Part shown: piece by piece, positions 11,583 through 26,324 of the stretch | How positions within the stretch are numbered: the first letter of the stretch is position 1 | Layout: each line of letters starts with the position of its first letter | NCBI GenBank assembly: GCA_964057225.1 | Contig: OZ059898.1 | Location: 2,418,001-2,482,000, forward strand | Length of the DNA stretch: 64,000 nucleotides | Reading direction: 5' to 3' | Origin: Auanema rhodensis | Lineage: Eukaryota > Nematoda > Chromadorea > Rhabditida > Rhabditidae | Program-made: the position numbers and the translations under genes | The notes under the pieces: generated by a model | The model's input: the letters and a program-made list of their open reading frames with translations, nothing else | Databases searched by the model: none | What the model was told of the DNA's origin: nothing

Positions 11583-12986
11583 CATAACTAATTTTTGTAT
11601 CAAGTGTTTCTTAATGTAGTATAGTGCATTCGATCCGGATTTTTAAGATGCGTCGATCTGTGTTATCAGATTTGCGCTAGCTTAAAAATGCACCGAGATA
11701 TCAACTGATATAAGTTCACACATATATACCCGATTTTCACCCTGAAGAATTAATTTTTTCGTTGAATAACATTGTCCATCGTCTTTGCCTTGAAAAAAGG
11801 AATCTAAAAACATCTACTTTTTGCTAAATTATTTTGAAATTTTTCGAAAAAATTTTTGTCAAAATGTTTTTGGAAGCAATGTTGAGTGTACATGGAAACT
11901 CAACATACACTAATGCATCATTTTTCAAACGATCATAACTAATTTTTGTATCAAGTGTTTCTCAATGTAATATAGTGCATTCGATGCGGATTTTTAAGCT
12001 GCGTCGATCTGTGTTATCAGATTTGCGCTAGCTTAAAAATGCACCGAGATATCAACTGATATAAGTTCACACTTATATCCTCGATTTTCACCCTGAAAAA
12101 TTAATTTTTTCGTTGAATAACATTGTCCATCGTCTTTGCCTTGAGAAATGGAATCTAAAAACATCTACTTTTTGCTAAATTATTTTGAAATTTTTCGAAA
12201 AAATTTTTGTCAAAATGTTTTTGGAAGCAATGTTGAGTGTACATGGAAACTCAACATACACTAATGCATCATTTTTCAAACGATCATAACTAATTTTTGT
12301 ATCAAGTGTTTCTTAATGTAGTATAGTGCATTCGATCCGGATTTTTAAGATGCGTCGATCTGTGTTATCAGATTTGCGCTAGCTTAAAAATGCACCGAGA
12401 TATCAACTGATATAAGTTCACACTTATATCCTCGATTTTCACCCTGAAGAAATAATTTTTTCGTTGAATAACATTGTCCATCGTCTTTGCCTTGAAAAAA
12501 GGAATCTAAAAACATCTACTTTTTGCTAAATTATTTTGAAATTTTTCGAAAAAATTTTTGTCAAAATGTTTTTGGAAGCAATGTTGAGTGTACATGGAAA
12601 CTCAACATACACTAATGCATCATTTTTCAAACGATCATAACTAATTTTTGTATCAAGCGTTTTTCAATGTAGTATAGTGCATTCGATGCGGATTTTTAAG
12701 CTGCGTCGAGCTGTGTTATCAGATTTGCGCTAGCTTAAAAATGCACCGAGATATCAACTGATATAAGTTCACACTTATATCCTCGATTTTCACCCTGAAG
12801 AAATAATTTTTTTGTTGAATAACATTGTCCATCGTCTTTGCCTTGAAAAATGGAATCTAAAAACATCTACTTTTTGCTAAATTATTTTGAAAATTTTCGA
12901 AAAAATTTTTGTCAAAATGTTTTTGGAAGCAATGTTGAGTGTACATGGAAACTCAACATACACTAATGCATCATTTTTCAAACGAT
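11583..12986. repeat. B'/F hybrid, Ag, B', C' segment
   Basis: Monomers 34 to 37. The monomer at 11583 begins as B' (T23, T30, C53, A66) and ends as F (140A, 146A, 148C, 165G, 216A), so its junction lies between positions 66 and 140. It is the first appearance of F-type sequence in the window. The last three monomers lead into the F and G monomers that follow. Confidence 0.8.
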
Positions 12987-15443
12987 CATAACTAATTTTT
13001 GTATTAAGCGTTTCTCAATGTAGCATAGTGCATTCGATGCGGATTTTCAAGCTGCGTCGATCTGTGTTATCAGATTTGCGCTAGCTTAAAAATGCACCGA
13101 GATATCAACTGATATAAGTTCACACATATATACCCGATTTTCACCCTGAAGAATTAATTTTTTCGTTGAATAACATTGTCCATCGTCTTTGCCTTGAAAA
13201 AAGGAATCTAAAAACATCTACTTTTTGCTAAATTATTTTGAAATTTTTCGAAAAAATTTTTGTCAAAATGTTTTTGGAAGCAATGTTGAGTGTACATGGA
13301 AACTCAACATACACTAATGCATCATTTTTCAAACGATCATAACTAATTTTTGTATTAAGCGTTTCTCAAGGTAGTATAGTGCATTCGATGCGGATTTCAA
13401 AGCTGCGTCGATCTGTGTTATCAGATTTGCGCTAGCTTAAAAATGCACCGAGATATCAACTGATATAAGTTCACACTTATATCCTCGATTTTCACCCTGA
13501 AGAAATAATTTTTTCGTTGAATAACATTGTCCATCGTCTTTGCCTTGAAAAAAGGAATCTAAAAACATCTACTTTTTGCTAAATTATTTTGAAATTTTTC
13601 GAAAAAATTTTTGTCAAAATGTTTTTGGAAGCAATGTTGAGTGTACATGGAAACTCAACATACACTAATGCATCATTTTTCAAACGATCACAACTAATTT
13701 TTGTATCAAGCGTTTCTTAATGTAGTATAGTGCATTCGATGCGGATTTTTAAGATGCGTCGATCTGTGTTATCAGATTAGCGCTAGCTTAAAAATGCACC
13801 GAGATATCAACTGATATAAGTTCACACTTATATCCTCGATTTTCACCCTGAAGAAATAATTTTTTCGTTGAATAACATTGTCCATCGTCTTTGCCTTGAA
13901 AAAAGGAATCTAAAAACATCTACTTTTTGCTAAATTATTTTGAAATTTTTCGAAAAAATTTTTGTCAAAATGTTTTTGGAAGCAATGTTGAGTGTACATG
14001 GAAACTCAACATACACTAATGCATCATTTTTCAAACGATCATAACTAATTTTTGTATTAAGCGTTTCTCAAGGTAGTATAGTGCATTCGATGCGGATTTC
14101 AAAGCTGCGTCGATCTGTGTTATCAGATTTGCGCTAGCTTAAAAATGCACCGAGATATCAACTGATATAAGTTCACACTTATAACCTCGATTTTCACCCT
14201 GAAGAAATAATTTTTTCGTTGAATAACATTGTCCATCGTCTTTGCCTTGAAAAAAGGAATCTAAAAACATCTACTTTTTGCTAAATTATTTTGAAATTTT
14301 TCGAAAAAATTTTTGTCAAAATGTTTTTGGAAGCAATGTTGAGTGTACATGGAAACTCAACATACACTAATGCATCATTTTTCAAACGATCATAACTAAT
14401 TTTTGTATTAAGCGTTTCTCAATGTAGCATAGTGCATTCGATGCGGATTTTCAAGCTGCGTCGATCTGTGTTATCAGATTTGCGCTAGCTTAAAAATGCA
14501 CCGAGATATCAACTGATATAAGTTCACACATATATACCCGATTTTCACCCTGAAGAATTAATTTTTTCGTTGAATAACATTGTCCATCGTCTTTGCCTTG
14601 AAAAAAGGAATCTAAAAACATCTACTTTTTGCTAAATTATTTTGAAATTTTTCGAAAAAATTTTTGTCAAAATGTTTTTGGAAGCAATGTTGAGTGTACA
14701 TGGAAACTCAACATACACTAATGCATCATTTTTCAAACGATCATAACTAATTTTTGTATTAAGCGTTTCTCAAGGTAGTATAGTGCATTCGATGCGGATT
14801 TCAAAGCTGCGTCGATCTGTGTTATCAGATTTGCGCTAGCTTAAAAATGCACCGAGATATCAACTGATATAAGTTCACACTTATATCCTCGATTTTCACC
14901 CTGAAGAAATAATTTTTTCGTTGAATAACATTGTCCATCGTCTTTGCCTTGAAAAAAGGAATCTAAAAACATCTACTTTTTGCTAAATTATTTTGAAATT
15001 TTTCGAAAAAATTTTTGTCAAAATGTTTTTGGAAGCAATGTTGAGTGTACATGGAAACTCAACATACACTAATGCATCATTTTTCAAACGATCACAACTA
15101 ATTTTTGTATCAAGCGTTTCTTAATGTAGTATAGTGCATTCGATGCGGATTTTTAAGATGCGTCGATCTGTGTTATCAGATTAGCGCTAGCTTAAAAATG
15201 CACCGAGATATCAACTGATATAAGTTCACACTTATATCCTCGATTTTCACCCTGAAGAAATAATTTTTTCGTTGAATAACATTGTCCATCGTCTTTGCCT
15301 TGAAAAAAGGAATCTAAAAACATCTACTTTTTGCTAAATTATTTTGAAATTTTTCGAAAAAATTTTTGTCAAAATGTTTTTGGAAGCAATGTTGAGTGTA
15401 CATGGAAACTCAACATACACTAATGCATCATTTTTCAAACGAT
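12987..15443. repeat. Four-monomer repeat F-G-X-G, then F-G-X
   Basis: Monomers 38 to 44 read F, G, X, G, F, G, X, a period of four monomers (1404 bp). X monomers (13689 and 15093) combine C3, T30, A66 and A91 with G53. The second G (14040) has a private change at about position 145. Both X copies share A91, which supports tandem duplication of the unit. Confidence 0.85.
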
Positions 15444-17198
15444 CATAACTAATTTTTGTATCAAGCGTTTTTCAATGTAGTATAGTGCATTCGATGCGGA
15501 TTTTTAAGCTGCGTCGAGCTGTGTTATCAGATTTGCGCTAGCTTAAAAATGCACCGAGATATCAACTGATATAAGTTCACACTTATATCCTCGATTTTCA
15601 CCCTGAAAAATTAATTTTTTCGTTGAATAACATTGTCCATCGTCTTTGCCTTGAAAAATGGAATCTAAAAACATCTACTTTTTGCTAAATTATTTTGAAA
15701 TTTTTCGAAAAAATTTTTGTCAAAATGTTTTTGGAAGCAATGTTGAGTGTACATGGAAACTCAACATACACTAATGCATCATTTTTCAAACGATCATAAC
15801 TAATTTTTGTATCAAGCGTTTCTTAATGTAGTATAGTGCATTCGATCCGGATTTTTAAGATGCGTCGATCTGTGTTATCAGATTTGCGCTAGCTTAAAAA
15901 TGCACCGAGATATCAACTGATATAAGTTCACACTTATATCCTCGATTTTCACCCTGAAAAATTAATTTTTTCGTTGAATAACATTGTCCATCGTCTTTGC
16001 CTTGAAAAATGGAATCTAAAAACATCTACTTTTTGCTAAATTATTTTGAAATTTTTCGAAAAAATTTTTGTCAAAATGTTTTTGGAAGCAATGTTGAGTG
16101 TACATGGAAACTCAACATACACTAATGCATCATTTTTCAAACGATCATAACTAATTTTTGTATCAAGCGTTTCTTAATGTAGTATAGTGCATTCGATCCG
16201 GATTTTTAAGATGCGTCGATCTGTGTTATCAGATTTGCGCTAGCTTAAAAATGCACCGAGATATCAACTGATATAAGTTCACACTTATATCCTCGATTTT
16301 CACCCTGAAGAAATAATTTTTTCGTTGAATAACATTGTCCATCGTCTTTGCCTTGAAAAAAGGAATCTAAAAACATCTACTTTTTGCTAAATTATTTTGA
16401 AATTTTTCGAAAAAATTTTTGTCAAAATGTTTTTGGAAGCAATGTTGAGTGTACATGGAAACTCAACATACACTAATGCATCATTTTTCAAACGATCACA
16501 ACTAATTTTTGTATCAAGCGTTTCTTAATGTAGTAAAGTGCATTCGATCCGGATTTTTAAGATGCGTCGATCTGTGTTATCAGATTTGCGCTAGCTTAAA
16601 AATGCACCGAGATATCAACTGATATAAGTTCACACTTATATCCTCGATTTTCACCCTGAAGAAATAATTTCTTCGTTGAATAACATTGTCCATCGTCTTT
16701 GCCTTGAAAAAAGGAATCTAAAAACATCTACTTTTTGCTAAATTATTTTGAAATTTTTTGAAAAAATTTTTGTCAAAATGTTTTTGGAAGCAATGTTGAG
16801 TGTACATGGAAACTCAACATACACTAATGCATCATTTTTCAAACGATCATAACTAATTTTTGTATCAAGCGTTTCTTAATGTAGTAAAGTGCATTCGATC
16901 CGGATTTTTAAGCTGCGTCGATCTGTGTTATCAGATTTGCGCTAGCTTAAAAATGCACCGAGATATCAACTGATATAAGTTCACACTTATATCCTCGATT
17001 TTCACCCTGAAAAATTAATTTTTTCGTTGAATAACATTGTCCATCGTCTTTGCCTTGAAAAATGGAATCTAAAAACATCTACTTTTTGCTAAATTATTTT
17101 GAAATTTTTCGAAAAAATTTTTGTCAAAATGTTTTTGGAAGCAATGTTGAGTGTACATGGAAACTCAACATACACTAATGCATCATTTTTCAAACGAT
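15444..17198. repeat. C-B-B-D-D2 segment
   Basis: Monomers 45 to 49. It resembles the C-B-D-D2 order of the two left-hand seven-monomer blocks with an extra B. The first B (15795) has an A-type second half (165A, 216T). The D monomer at 16497 has 263T, removing the CpG of the central palindrome. The D2 at 16848 has C66 and an A-type second half. Confidence 0.8.
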
Positions 17199-20100
17199 CA
17201 TAACTAATTTTTGTATCAAGTGTTTCTTAATGTACTATAGTGCATTCGATCCGGATTTTTAAGATGCGTCGATCTGTGTTATCAGATTTGCGCTAGCTTA
17301 AAAATGCACCGAGATATCAACTGATATAAGTTCACACTTATATCCTCGATTTTCACCCTGAAGAAATAATTTTTTCGTTGAATAACATTGTCCATCGTCT
17401 TTGCCTTGAAAGAAGGAATCTAAAAACATCTACTTTTTGCTAAATTATTTTGAAATTTTTCGAAAAAATTTTTGTCAAAATGTTTTTGGAAGCAATGTTG
17501 AGTGTACATGGAAACTCAACATACACTAATGCATCATTTTTCAAACGATCATAACTAATTTTTGTATCAAGCGTTTTTCAATGTAGTATAGTGCATTCGA
17601 TGCGGATTTTTAAGCTGCGTCGAGCTGTGTTATCAGATTTGCGCTAGCTTAAAAATGCACCGAGATATCAACTGATATAAGTTCACACTTATATCCTCGA
17701 TTTTCACCCTGAAGAAATAATTTTTTTGTTGAATAACATTGTCCATCGTCTTTGCCTTGAAAAATGGAATCTAAAAACATCTACTTTTTGCTAAATTATT
17801 TTGAAAATTTTCGAAAAAATTTTTGTCAAAATGTTTTTGGAAGCAATGTTGAGTGTACATGGAAACTCAACATACACTAATGCATCATTTTTCAAACGAT
17901 CATAACTAATTTTTGTATTAAGCGTTTCTCAATGTAGCATAGTGCATTCGATGCGGATTTTCAAGCTGCGTCGATCTGTGTTATCAGATTTGCGCTAGCT
18001 TAAAAATGCACCGAGATATCAACTGATATAAGTTCACACATATATACCCGATTTTCACCCTGAAGAATTAATTTTTTCGTTGAATAACATTGTCCATCGT
18101 CTTTGCCTTGAAAAAAGGAATCTAAAAACATCTACTTTTTGCTAAATTATTTTGAAATTTTTCGAAAAAATTTTTGTCAAAATGTTTTTGGAAGCAATGT
18201 TGAGTGTACATGGAAACTCAACATACACTAATGCATCATTTTTCAAACGATCATAACTAATTTTTGTATTAAGCGTTTCTCAAGGTAGTATAGTGCATTC
18301 GATGCGGATTTCAAAGCTGCGTCGATCTGTGTTATCAGATTTGCGCTAGCTTAAAAATGCACCGAGATATCAACTGATATAAGTTCACACTTATATCCTC
18401 GATTTTCACCCTGAAGAAATAATTTTTTCGTTGAATAACATTGTCCATCGTCTTTGCCTTGAAAAAAGGAATCTAAAAACATCTACTTTTTGCTAAATTA
18501 TTTTGAAATTTTTCGAAAAAATTTTTGTCAAAATGTTTTTGGAAGCAATGTTGAGTGTACATGGAAACTCAACATACACTAATGCATCATTTTTCAAACG
18601 ATCACAACTAATTTTTGTATCAAGCGTTTCTTAATGTAGTAAAGTGCATTCGATGCGGATTTTTAAGATGCGTCGATCTGTGTTATCAGATTTGCGCTAG
18701 CTTAAAAATGCACCGAGATATCAACTGATATAAGTTCACACTTATATCCTCGATTTTCACCCTGAAGAATTAATTTTTTCGTTGAATAACATTGTCCATC
18801 GTCTTTGCCTTGAAAAATGGAATCTAAAAACATCTACTTTTTGCTAAATTATTTTGAAATTTTTCGAAAAAATTTTTGTCAAAATGTTTTTGGAAGCAAT
18901 GTTGAGTGTACATGGAAACTCAACATACACTAATGCATCATTTTTCAAACGATCATAACTAATTTTTGTATCAAGTGTTTCTCAATGTAATATAGTGCAT
19001 TCGATGCGGATTTTTAAGCTGCGTCGATCTGTGTTATCAGATTTGCGCTAGCTTAAAAATGCACCGAGATATCAACTGATATAAGTTCACACTTATATCC
19101 TCGATTTTCACCCTGAAAAATTAATTTTTTCGTTGAATAACATTGTCCATCGTCTTTGCCTTGAAAAATGGAATCTAAAAACATCTACTTTTTGCTAAAT
19201 TATTTTGAAATTTTTCGAAAAAATTTTTGTCAAAATGTTTTTGGAAGCAATGTTGAGTGTACATGGAAACTCAACATACACTAATGCATCATTTTTCAAA
19301 CGATCATAACTAATTTTTGTATCAAGTGTTTCTTAATGTAGTATAGTGCATTCGATCCGGATTTTTAAGATGCGTCGATCTGTGTTATCAGATTTGCGCT
19401 AGCTTAAAAATGCACCGAGATATCAACTGATATAAGTTCACACTTATATCCTCGATTTTCACCCTGAAGAAATAATTTTTTCGTTGAATAACATTGTCCA
19501 TCGTCTTTGCCTTGAAAAAAGGAATCTAAAAACATCTACTTTTTGCTAAATTATTTTGAAATTTTTCGAAAAAATTTTTGTCAAAATGTTTTTGGAAGCA
19601 ATGTTGAGTGTACATGGAAACTCAACATACACTAATGCATCATTTTTCAAACGATCATAACTAATTTTTGTATCAAGCGTTTTTCAATGTAGTATAGTGC
19701 ATTCGATGCGGATTTTTAAGCTGCGTCGAGCTGTGTTATCAGATTTGCGCTAGCTTAAAAATGCACCGAGATATCAACTGATATAAGTTCACACTTATAT
19801 CCTCGATTTTCACCCTGAAGAAATAATTTTTTTGTTGAATAACATTGTCCATCGTCTTTGCCTTGAAAAATGGAATCTAAAAACATCTACTTTTTGCTAA
19901 ATTATTTTGAAAATTTTCGAAAAAATTTTTGTCAAAATGTTTTTGGAAGCAATGTTGAGTGTACATGGAAACTCAACATACACTAATGCATCATTTTTCA
20001 AACGATCATAACTAATTTTTGTATTAAGCGTTTCTCAATGTAGCATAGTGCATTCGATGCGTATTTTCAAGCTGCGTCGATCTGTGTTATCAGATTTGCG

Positions 20101-22463
20101 CTAGCTTAAAAATGCACCGAGATATCAACTGATATAAGTTCACACATATATACCCGATTTTCACCCTGAAGAATTAATTTTTTCGTTGAATAACATTGTC
20201 CATCGTCTTTGCCTTGAAAAAAGGAATCTAAAAACATCTACTTTTTGCTAAATTATTTTGAAATTTTTCGAAAAAATTTTTGTCAAAATGTTTTTGGAAG
20301 CAATGTTGAGTGTACATGGAAACTCAACATACACTAATGCATCATTTTTCAAACGATCATAACTAATTTTTGTATTAAGCGTTTCTCAAGGTAGTATAGT
20401 GCATTCGATGCGGATTTCAAAGCTGCGTCGATCTGTGTTATCAGATTTGCGCTAGCTTAAAAATGCACCGAGATATCAACTGATATAAGTTCACACTTAT
20501 ATCCTCGATTTTCACCCTGAAGAAATAATTTTTTCGTTGAATAACATTGTCCATCGTCTTTGCCTTGAAAAAAGGAATCTAAAAACATCTACTTTTTGCT
20601 AAATTATTTTGAAATTTTTCGAAAAAATTTTTGTCAAAATGTTTTTGGAAGCAATGTTGAGTGTACATGGAAACTCAACATACACTAATGCATCATTTTT
20701 CAAACGATCACAACTAATTTTTGTATCAAGCGTTTCTTAATGTAGTAAAGTGCATTCGATGCGGATTTTTAAGATGCGTCGATCTGTGTTATCAGATTTG
20801 CGCTAGCTTAAAAATGCACCGAGATATCAACTGATATAAGTTCACACTTATATCCTCGATTTTCACCCTGAAGAATTAATTTTTTCGTTGAATAACATTG
20901 TCCATCGTCTTTGCCTTGAAAAATGGAATCTAAAAACATCTACTTTTTGCTAAATTATTTTGAAATTTTTCGAAAAAATTTTTGTCAAAATGTTTTTGGA
21001 AGCAATGTTGAGTGTACATGGAAACTCAACATACACTAATGCATCATTTTTCAAACGATCATAACTAATTTTTGTATCAAGCGTTTCTTAATGTAGTATA
21101 GTGCATTCGATCCGGATTTTTAAGATGCGTCGATCTGTGTTATCAGATTTGCGCTAGCTTAAAAATGCACCGAGATATCAACTGATATAAGTTCACACTT
21201 ATATCCTCGATTTTCACCCTGAAGAAATAATTTTTTCGTTGAATAACATTGTCCATCGTCTTTGCCTTGAAAAAAGGAATCTAAAAACATCTACTTTTTG
21301 CTAAATTATTTTGAAATTTTTCGAAAAAATTTTTGTCAAAATGTTTTTGGAAGCAATGTTGAGTGTACATGGAAACTCAACATACACTAATGCATCATTT
21401 TTCAAACGATCACAACTAATTTTTGTATCAAGCGTTTCTTAATGTAGTAAAGTGCATTCGATCCGGATTTTTAAGATGCGTCGATCTGTGTTATCAGATT
21501 TGCGCTAGCTTAAAAATGCACCGAGATATCAACTGATATAAGTTCACACTTATATCCTCGATTTTCACCCTGAAGAAATAATTTCTTCGTTGAATAACAT
21601 TGTCCATCGTCTTTGCCTTGAAAAAAGGAATCTAAAAACATCTACTTTTTGCTAAATTATTTTGAAATTTTTCGAAAAAATTTTTGTCAAAATGTTTTTG
21701 GAAGCAATGTTGAGTGTACATGGAAACTCAACATACACTAATGCATCATTTTTCAAACGATCATAACTAATTTTTGTATTAAGCGTTTCTCAATGTAGTA
21801 TAGTGCATTCGATGCGGATTTTTAAGCTGCGTCGATCTGTGTTATCAGATTTGCGCTAGCTTAAAAATGCACCGAGATATCAACTGATATAAGTTCACAC
21901 TTATATCCTCGATTTTCACCCTGAAGAATTAATTTTTTCGTTGAATAACATTGTCCATCGTCTTTGCCTTGAAAAATGGAATCTTAAAACATCTACTTTT
22001 TGCTAAATTATTTTGAAATTTTTCGAAAAAATTTTTGTCAAAATGTTTTTGGAAGCAATGTTGAGTGTACATGGAAACTCAACATACACTAATGCATCAT
22101 TTTTCAAACGATCATAACTAATTTTTGTATTAAGCGTTTCTCAATGTAGTATAGTGTATTCGATGCGGATTTTTAAGCTGCGTCGATCTGTGTTATCAGA
22201 TTTGCGCTAGCTTAAAAATGCACCGAGATATCAACTGATATAAGTTCACACTTATATCCTCGATTTTCACCCTGAAGAATTAATTTTTTCGTTGAATAAC
22301 ATTGTCCATCGTCTTTGCCTTGAAAAATGGAATCTTAAAACATCTACTTTTTGCTAAATTATTTTGAAATTTTTCGAAAAAATTTTTGTCAAAATGTTTT
22401 TGGAAGCAATGTTGAGTGTACATGGAAACTCAACATACACTAATGCATCATTTTTCAAACGAT
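17199..22463. repeat. 15-monomer block, copy 1
   Basis: Monomers 50 to 64 read B', C', F, G, H, A, B', C', F, G, H, B, D, I, E. The first part is a six-monomer repeat (B'-C'-F-G-H-A, 2106 bp) present almost twice. A second version of the block lies at 45630-50894, 28431 bp away and also 15 monomers long. The F at 20007 has T56, which I see elsewhere only in the corresponding F at 48087. Confidence 0.85.
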
Positions 22464-25400
22464 CATAACTAATTTTTGTATCAAGTGTTTCTCAATGTAA
22501 TATAGTGCATTCGATGCGGATTTTTAAGCTGCGTCGATCTGTGTTATCAGATTTGCGCTAGCTTAAAAATGCACCGAGATATCAACTGATATAAGTTCAC
22601 ACTTATATCCTCGATTTTCACCCTGAAAAATTAATTTTTTCGTTGAATAACATTGTCCATCGTCTTTGCCTTGAAAAATGGAATCTAAAAACATCTACTT
22701 TTTGCTAAATTATTTTGAAATTTTTCGAAAAAATTTTTGTCAAAATGTTTTTGGAAGCAATGTTGAGTGTACATGGAAACTCAACATACACTAATGCATC
22801 ATTTTTCAAACGATCATAACTAATTTTTGTATCAAGTGTTTCTTAATGTAGTATAGTGCATTCGATCCGGATTTTTAAGATGCGTCGATCTGTGTTATCA
22901 GATTTGCGCTAGCTTAAAAATGCACCGAGATATCAACTGATATAAGTTCACACTTATATCCTCGATTTTCACCCTGAAGAAATAATTTTTTCGTTGAATA
23001 ACATTGTCCATCGTCTTTGCCTTGAAAAAAGGAATCTAAAAACATCTACTTTTTGCTAAATTATTTTGAAATTTTTCGAAAAAATTTTTGTCAAAATGTT
23101 TTTGGAAGCAATGTTGAGTGTACATGGAAACTCAACATACACTAATGCATCATTTTTCAAACGATCATAACTAATTTTTGTATCAAGCGTTTTTCAATGT
23201 AGTATAGTGCATTCGATGCGGATTTTTAAGCTGCGTCGAGCTGTGTTATCAGATTTGCGCTAGCTTAAAAATGCACCGAGATATCAACTGATATAAGTTC
23301 ACACATATATACCCGATTTTCACCCTGAAGAATTAATTTTTTCGTTGAATAACATTGTCCATCGTCTTTGCCTTGAAAAAAGGAATCTAAAAACATCTAC
23401 TTTTTGCTAAATTATTTTGAAATTTTTCGAAAAAATTTTTGTCAAAATGTTTTTGGAAGCAATGTTGAGTGTACATGGAAACTCAACATACACTAATGCA
23501 TCATTTTTCAAACGATCATAACTAATTTTTGTATTAAGCGTTTCTCAAGGTAGTATAGTGCATTCGATGCGGATTTCAAAGCTGCGTCGATCTGTGTTAT
23601 CAGATTTGCGCTAGCTTAAAAATGCACCGAGATATCAACTGATATAAGTTCACACTTATATCCTCGATTTTCACCCTGAAGAAATAATTTTTTCGTTGAA
23701 TAACATTGTCCATCGTCTTTGCCTTGAAAAAAGGAATCTAAAAACATCTACTTTTTGCTAAATTATTTTGAAATTTTTCGAAAAAATTTTTGTCAAAATG
23801 TTTTTGGAAGCAATGTTGAGTGTACATGGAAACTCAACATACACTAATGCATCATTTTTCAAACGATCATAACTAATTTTTGTATTAAGCGTTTCTCAAT
23901 GTAGTATAGTGCATTCGATGCGGATTTTTAAGCTGCGTCGATCTGTGTTATCAGATTTGCGCTAGCTTAAAAATGCACCGAGATATCAACTGATATAAGT
24001 TCACACTTATATCCTCGATTTTCACCCTGAAGAATTAATTTTTTCGTTGAATAACATTGTCCATCGTCTTTGCCTTGAAAAATGGAATCTTAAAACATCT
24101 ACTTTTTGCTAAATTATTTTGAAATTTTTCGAAAAAATTTTTGTCAAAATGTTTTTGGAAGCAATGTTGAGTGTACATGGAAACTCAACATACACTAATG
24201 CATCATTTTTCAAACGATCATAACTAATTTTTGTATCAAGCGTTTCTTAATGTAGTAAAGTGCATTCGATCCGGATTTTTAAGCTGCGTCGATCTGTGTT
24301 ATCAGATTTGCGCTAGCTTAAAAATGCACCGAGATATCAACTGATATAAGTTCACACTTATATCCTCGATTTTCACCCTGAAAAATTAATTTTTTCGTTG
24401 AATAACATTGTCCATCGTCTTTGCCTTGAAAAATGGAATCTAAAAACATCTACTTTTTGCTAAATTATTTTGAAATTTTTCGAAAAAATTTTTGTCAAAA
24501 TGTTTTTGGAAGCAATGTTGAGTGTACATGGAAACTCAACATACACTAATGCATCATTTTTCAAACGATCATAACTAATTTTTGTATCAAGTGTTTCTTA
24601 ATGTAGTATAGTGCATTCGATCCGGATTTTTAAGATGCGTCGATCTGTGTTATCAGATTTGCGCTAGCTTAAAAATGCACCGAGATATCAACTGATATAA
24701 GTTCACACTTATATCCTCGATTTTCACCCTGAAGAAATAATTTTTTCGTTGAATAACATTGTCCATCGTCTTTGCCTTGAAAAAAGGAATCTAAAAACAT
24801 CTACTTTTTGCTAAATTATTTTGAAATTTTTCGAAAAAATTTTTGTCAAAATGTTTTTGGAAGCAATGTTGAGTGTACATGGAAACTCAACATACACTAA
24901 TGCATCATTTTTCAAACGATCATAACTAATTTTTGTATCAAGCGTTTTTCAATGTAGTATAGTGCATTCGATGCGGATTTTTAAGCTGCGTCGAGCTGTG
25001 TTATCAGATTTGCGCTAGCTTAAAAATGCACCGAGATATCAACTGATATAAGTTCACACATATATACCCGATTTTCACCCTGAAGAATTAATTTTTTCGT
25101 TGAATAACATTGTCCATCGTCTTTGCCTTGAAAAAAGGAATCTAAAAACATCTACTTTTTGCTAAATTATTTTGAAATTTTTCGAAAAAATTTTTGTCAA
25201 AATGTTTTTGGAAGCAATGTTGAGTGTACATGGAAACTCAACATACACTAATGCATCATTTTTCAAACGATCATAACTAATTTTTGTATTAAGCGTTTCT
25301 CAAGGTAGTATAGTGCATTCGATGCGGATTTCAAAGCTGCGTCGATCTGTGTTATCAGATTTGCGCTAGCTTAAAAATGCACCGAGATATCAACTGATAT

Positions 25401-26324
25401 AAGTTCACACTTATATCCTCGATTTTCACCCTGAAGAAATAATTTTTTCGTTGAATAACATTGTCCATCGTCTTTGCCTTGAAAAAAGGAATCTAAAAAC
25501 ATCTACTTTTTGCTAAATTATTTTGAAATTTTTCGAAAAAATTTTTGTCAAAATGTTTTTGGAAGCAATGTTGAGTGTACATGGAAACTCAACATACACT
25601 AATGCATCATTTTTCAAACGATCATAACTAATTTTTGTATTAAGCGTTTCTCAATGTAGTATAGTGCATTCGATGCGGATTTTTAAGCTGCGTCGATCTG
25701 TGTTATCAGATTTGCGCTAGCTTAAAAATGCACCGAGATATCAACTGATATAAGTTCACACTTATATCCTCGATTTTCACCCTGAAGAATTAATTTTTTC
25801 GTTGAATAACATTGTCCATCGTCTTTGCCTTGAAAAATGGAATCTTAAAACATCTACTTTTTGCTAAATTATTTTGAAATTTTTCGAAAAAATTTTTGTC
25901 AAAATGTTTTTGGAAGCAATGTTGAGTGTACATGGAAACTCAACATACACTAATGCATCATTTTTCAAACGATCATAACTAATTTTTGTATCAAGCGTTT
26001 CTTAATGTAGTAAAGTGCATTCGATCCGGATTTTTAAGCTGCGTCGATCTGTGTTATCAGATTTGCGCTAGCTTAAAAATGCACCGAGATATCAACTGAT
26101 ATAAGTTCACACTTATATCCTCGATTTTCACCCTGAAGAATTAATTTTTTCGTTGAATAACATTGTCCATCGTCTTTGCCTTGAAAAATGGAATCTTAAA
26201 ACATCTACTTTTTGCTAAATTATTTTGAAATTTTTCGAAAAAATTTTTGTCAAAATGTTTTTGGAAGCAATGTTGAGTGTACATGGAAACTCAACATACA
26301 CTAATGCATCATTTTTCAAACGAT
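22464..26324. repeat. A, then two copies of five-monomer B'-C/F-G-I-D2
   Basis: After an A monomer (22464), monomers 66-70 (22815-24569) and 71-75 (24570-26324) have the same order, a period of 1755 bp. The second member of each copy (23166 and 24921) is a hybrid with a C left half (T28, G75) and an F right half (140A, 146A, 148C). The D2 members keep C66 instead of the usual A66; the first ends A-like (165A), the second I-like (165G, 224T). Confidence 0.85.
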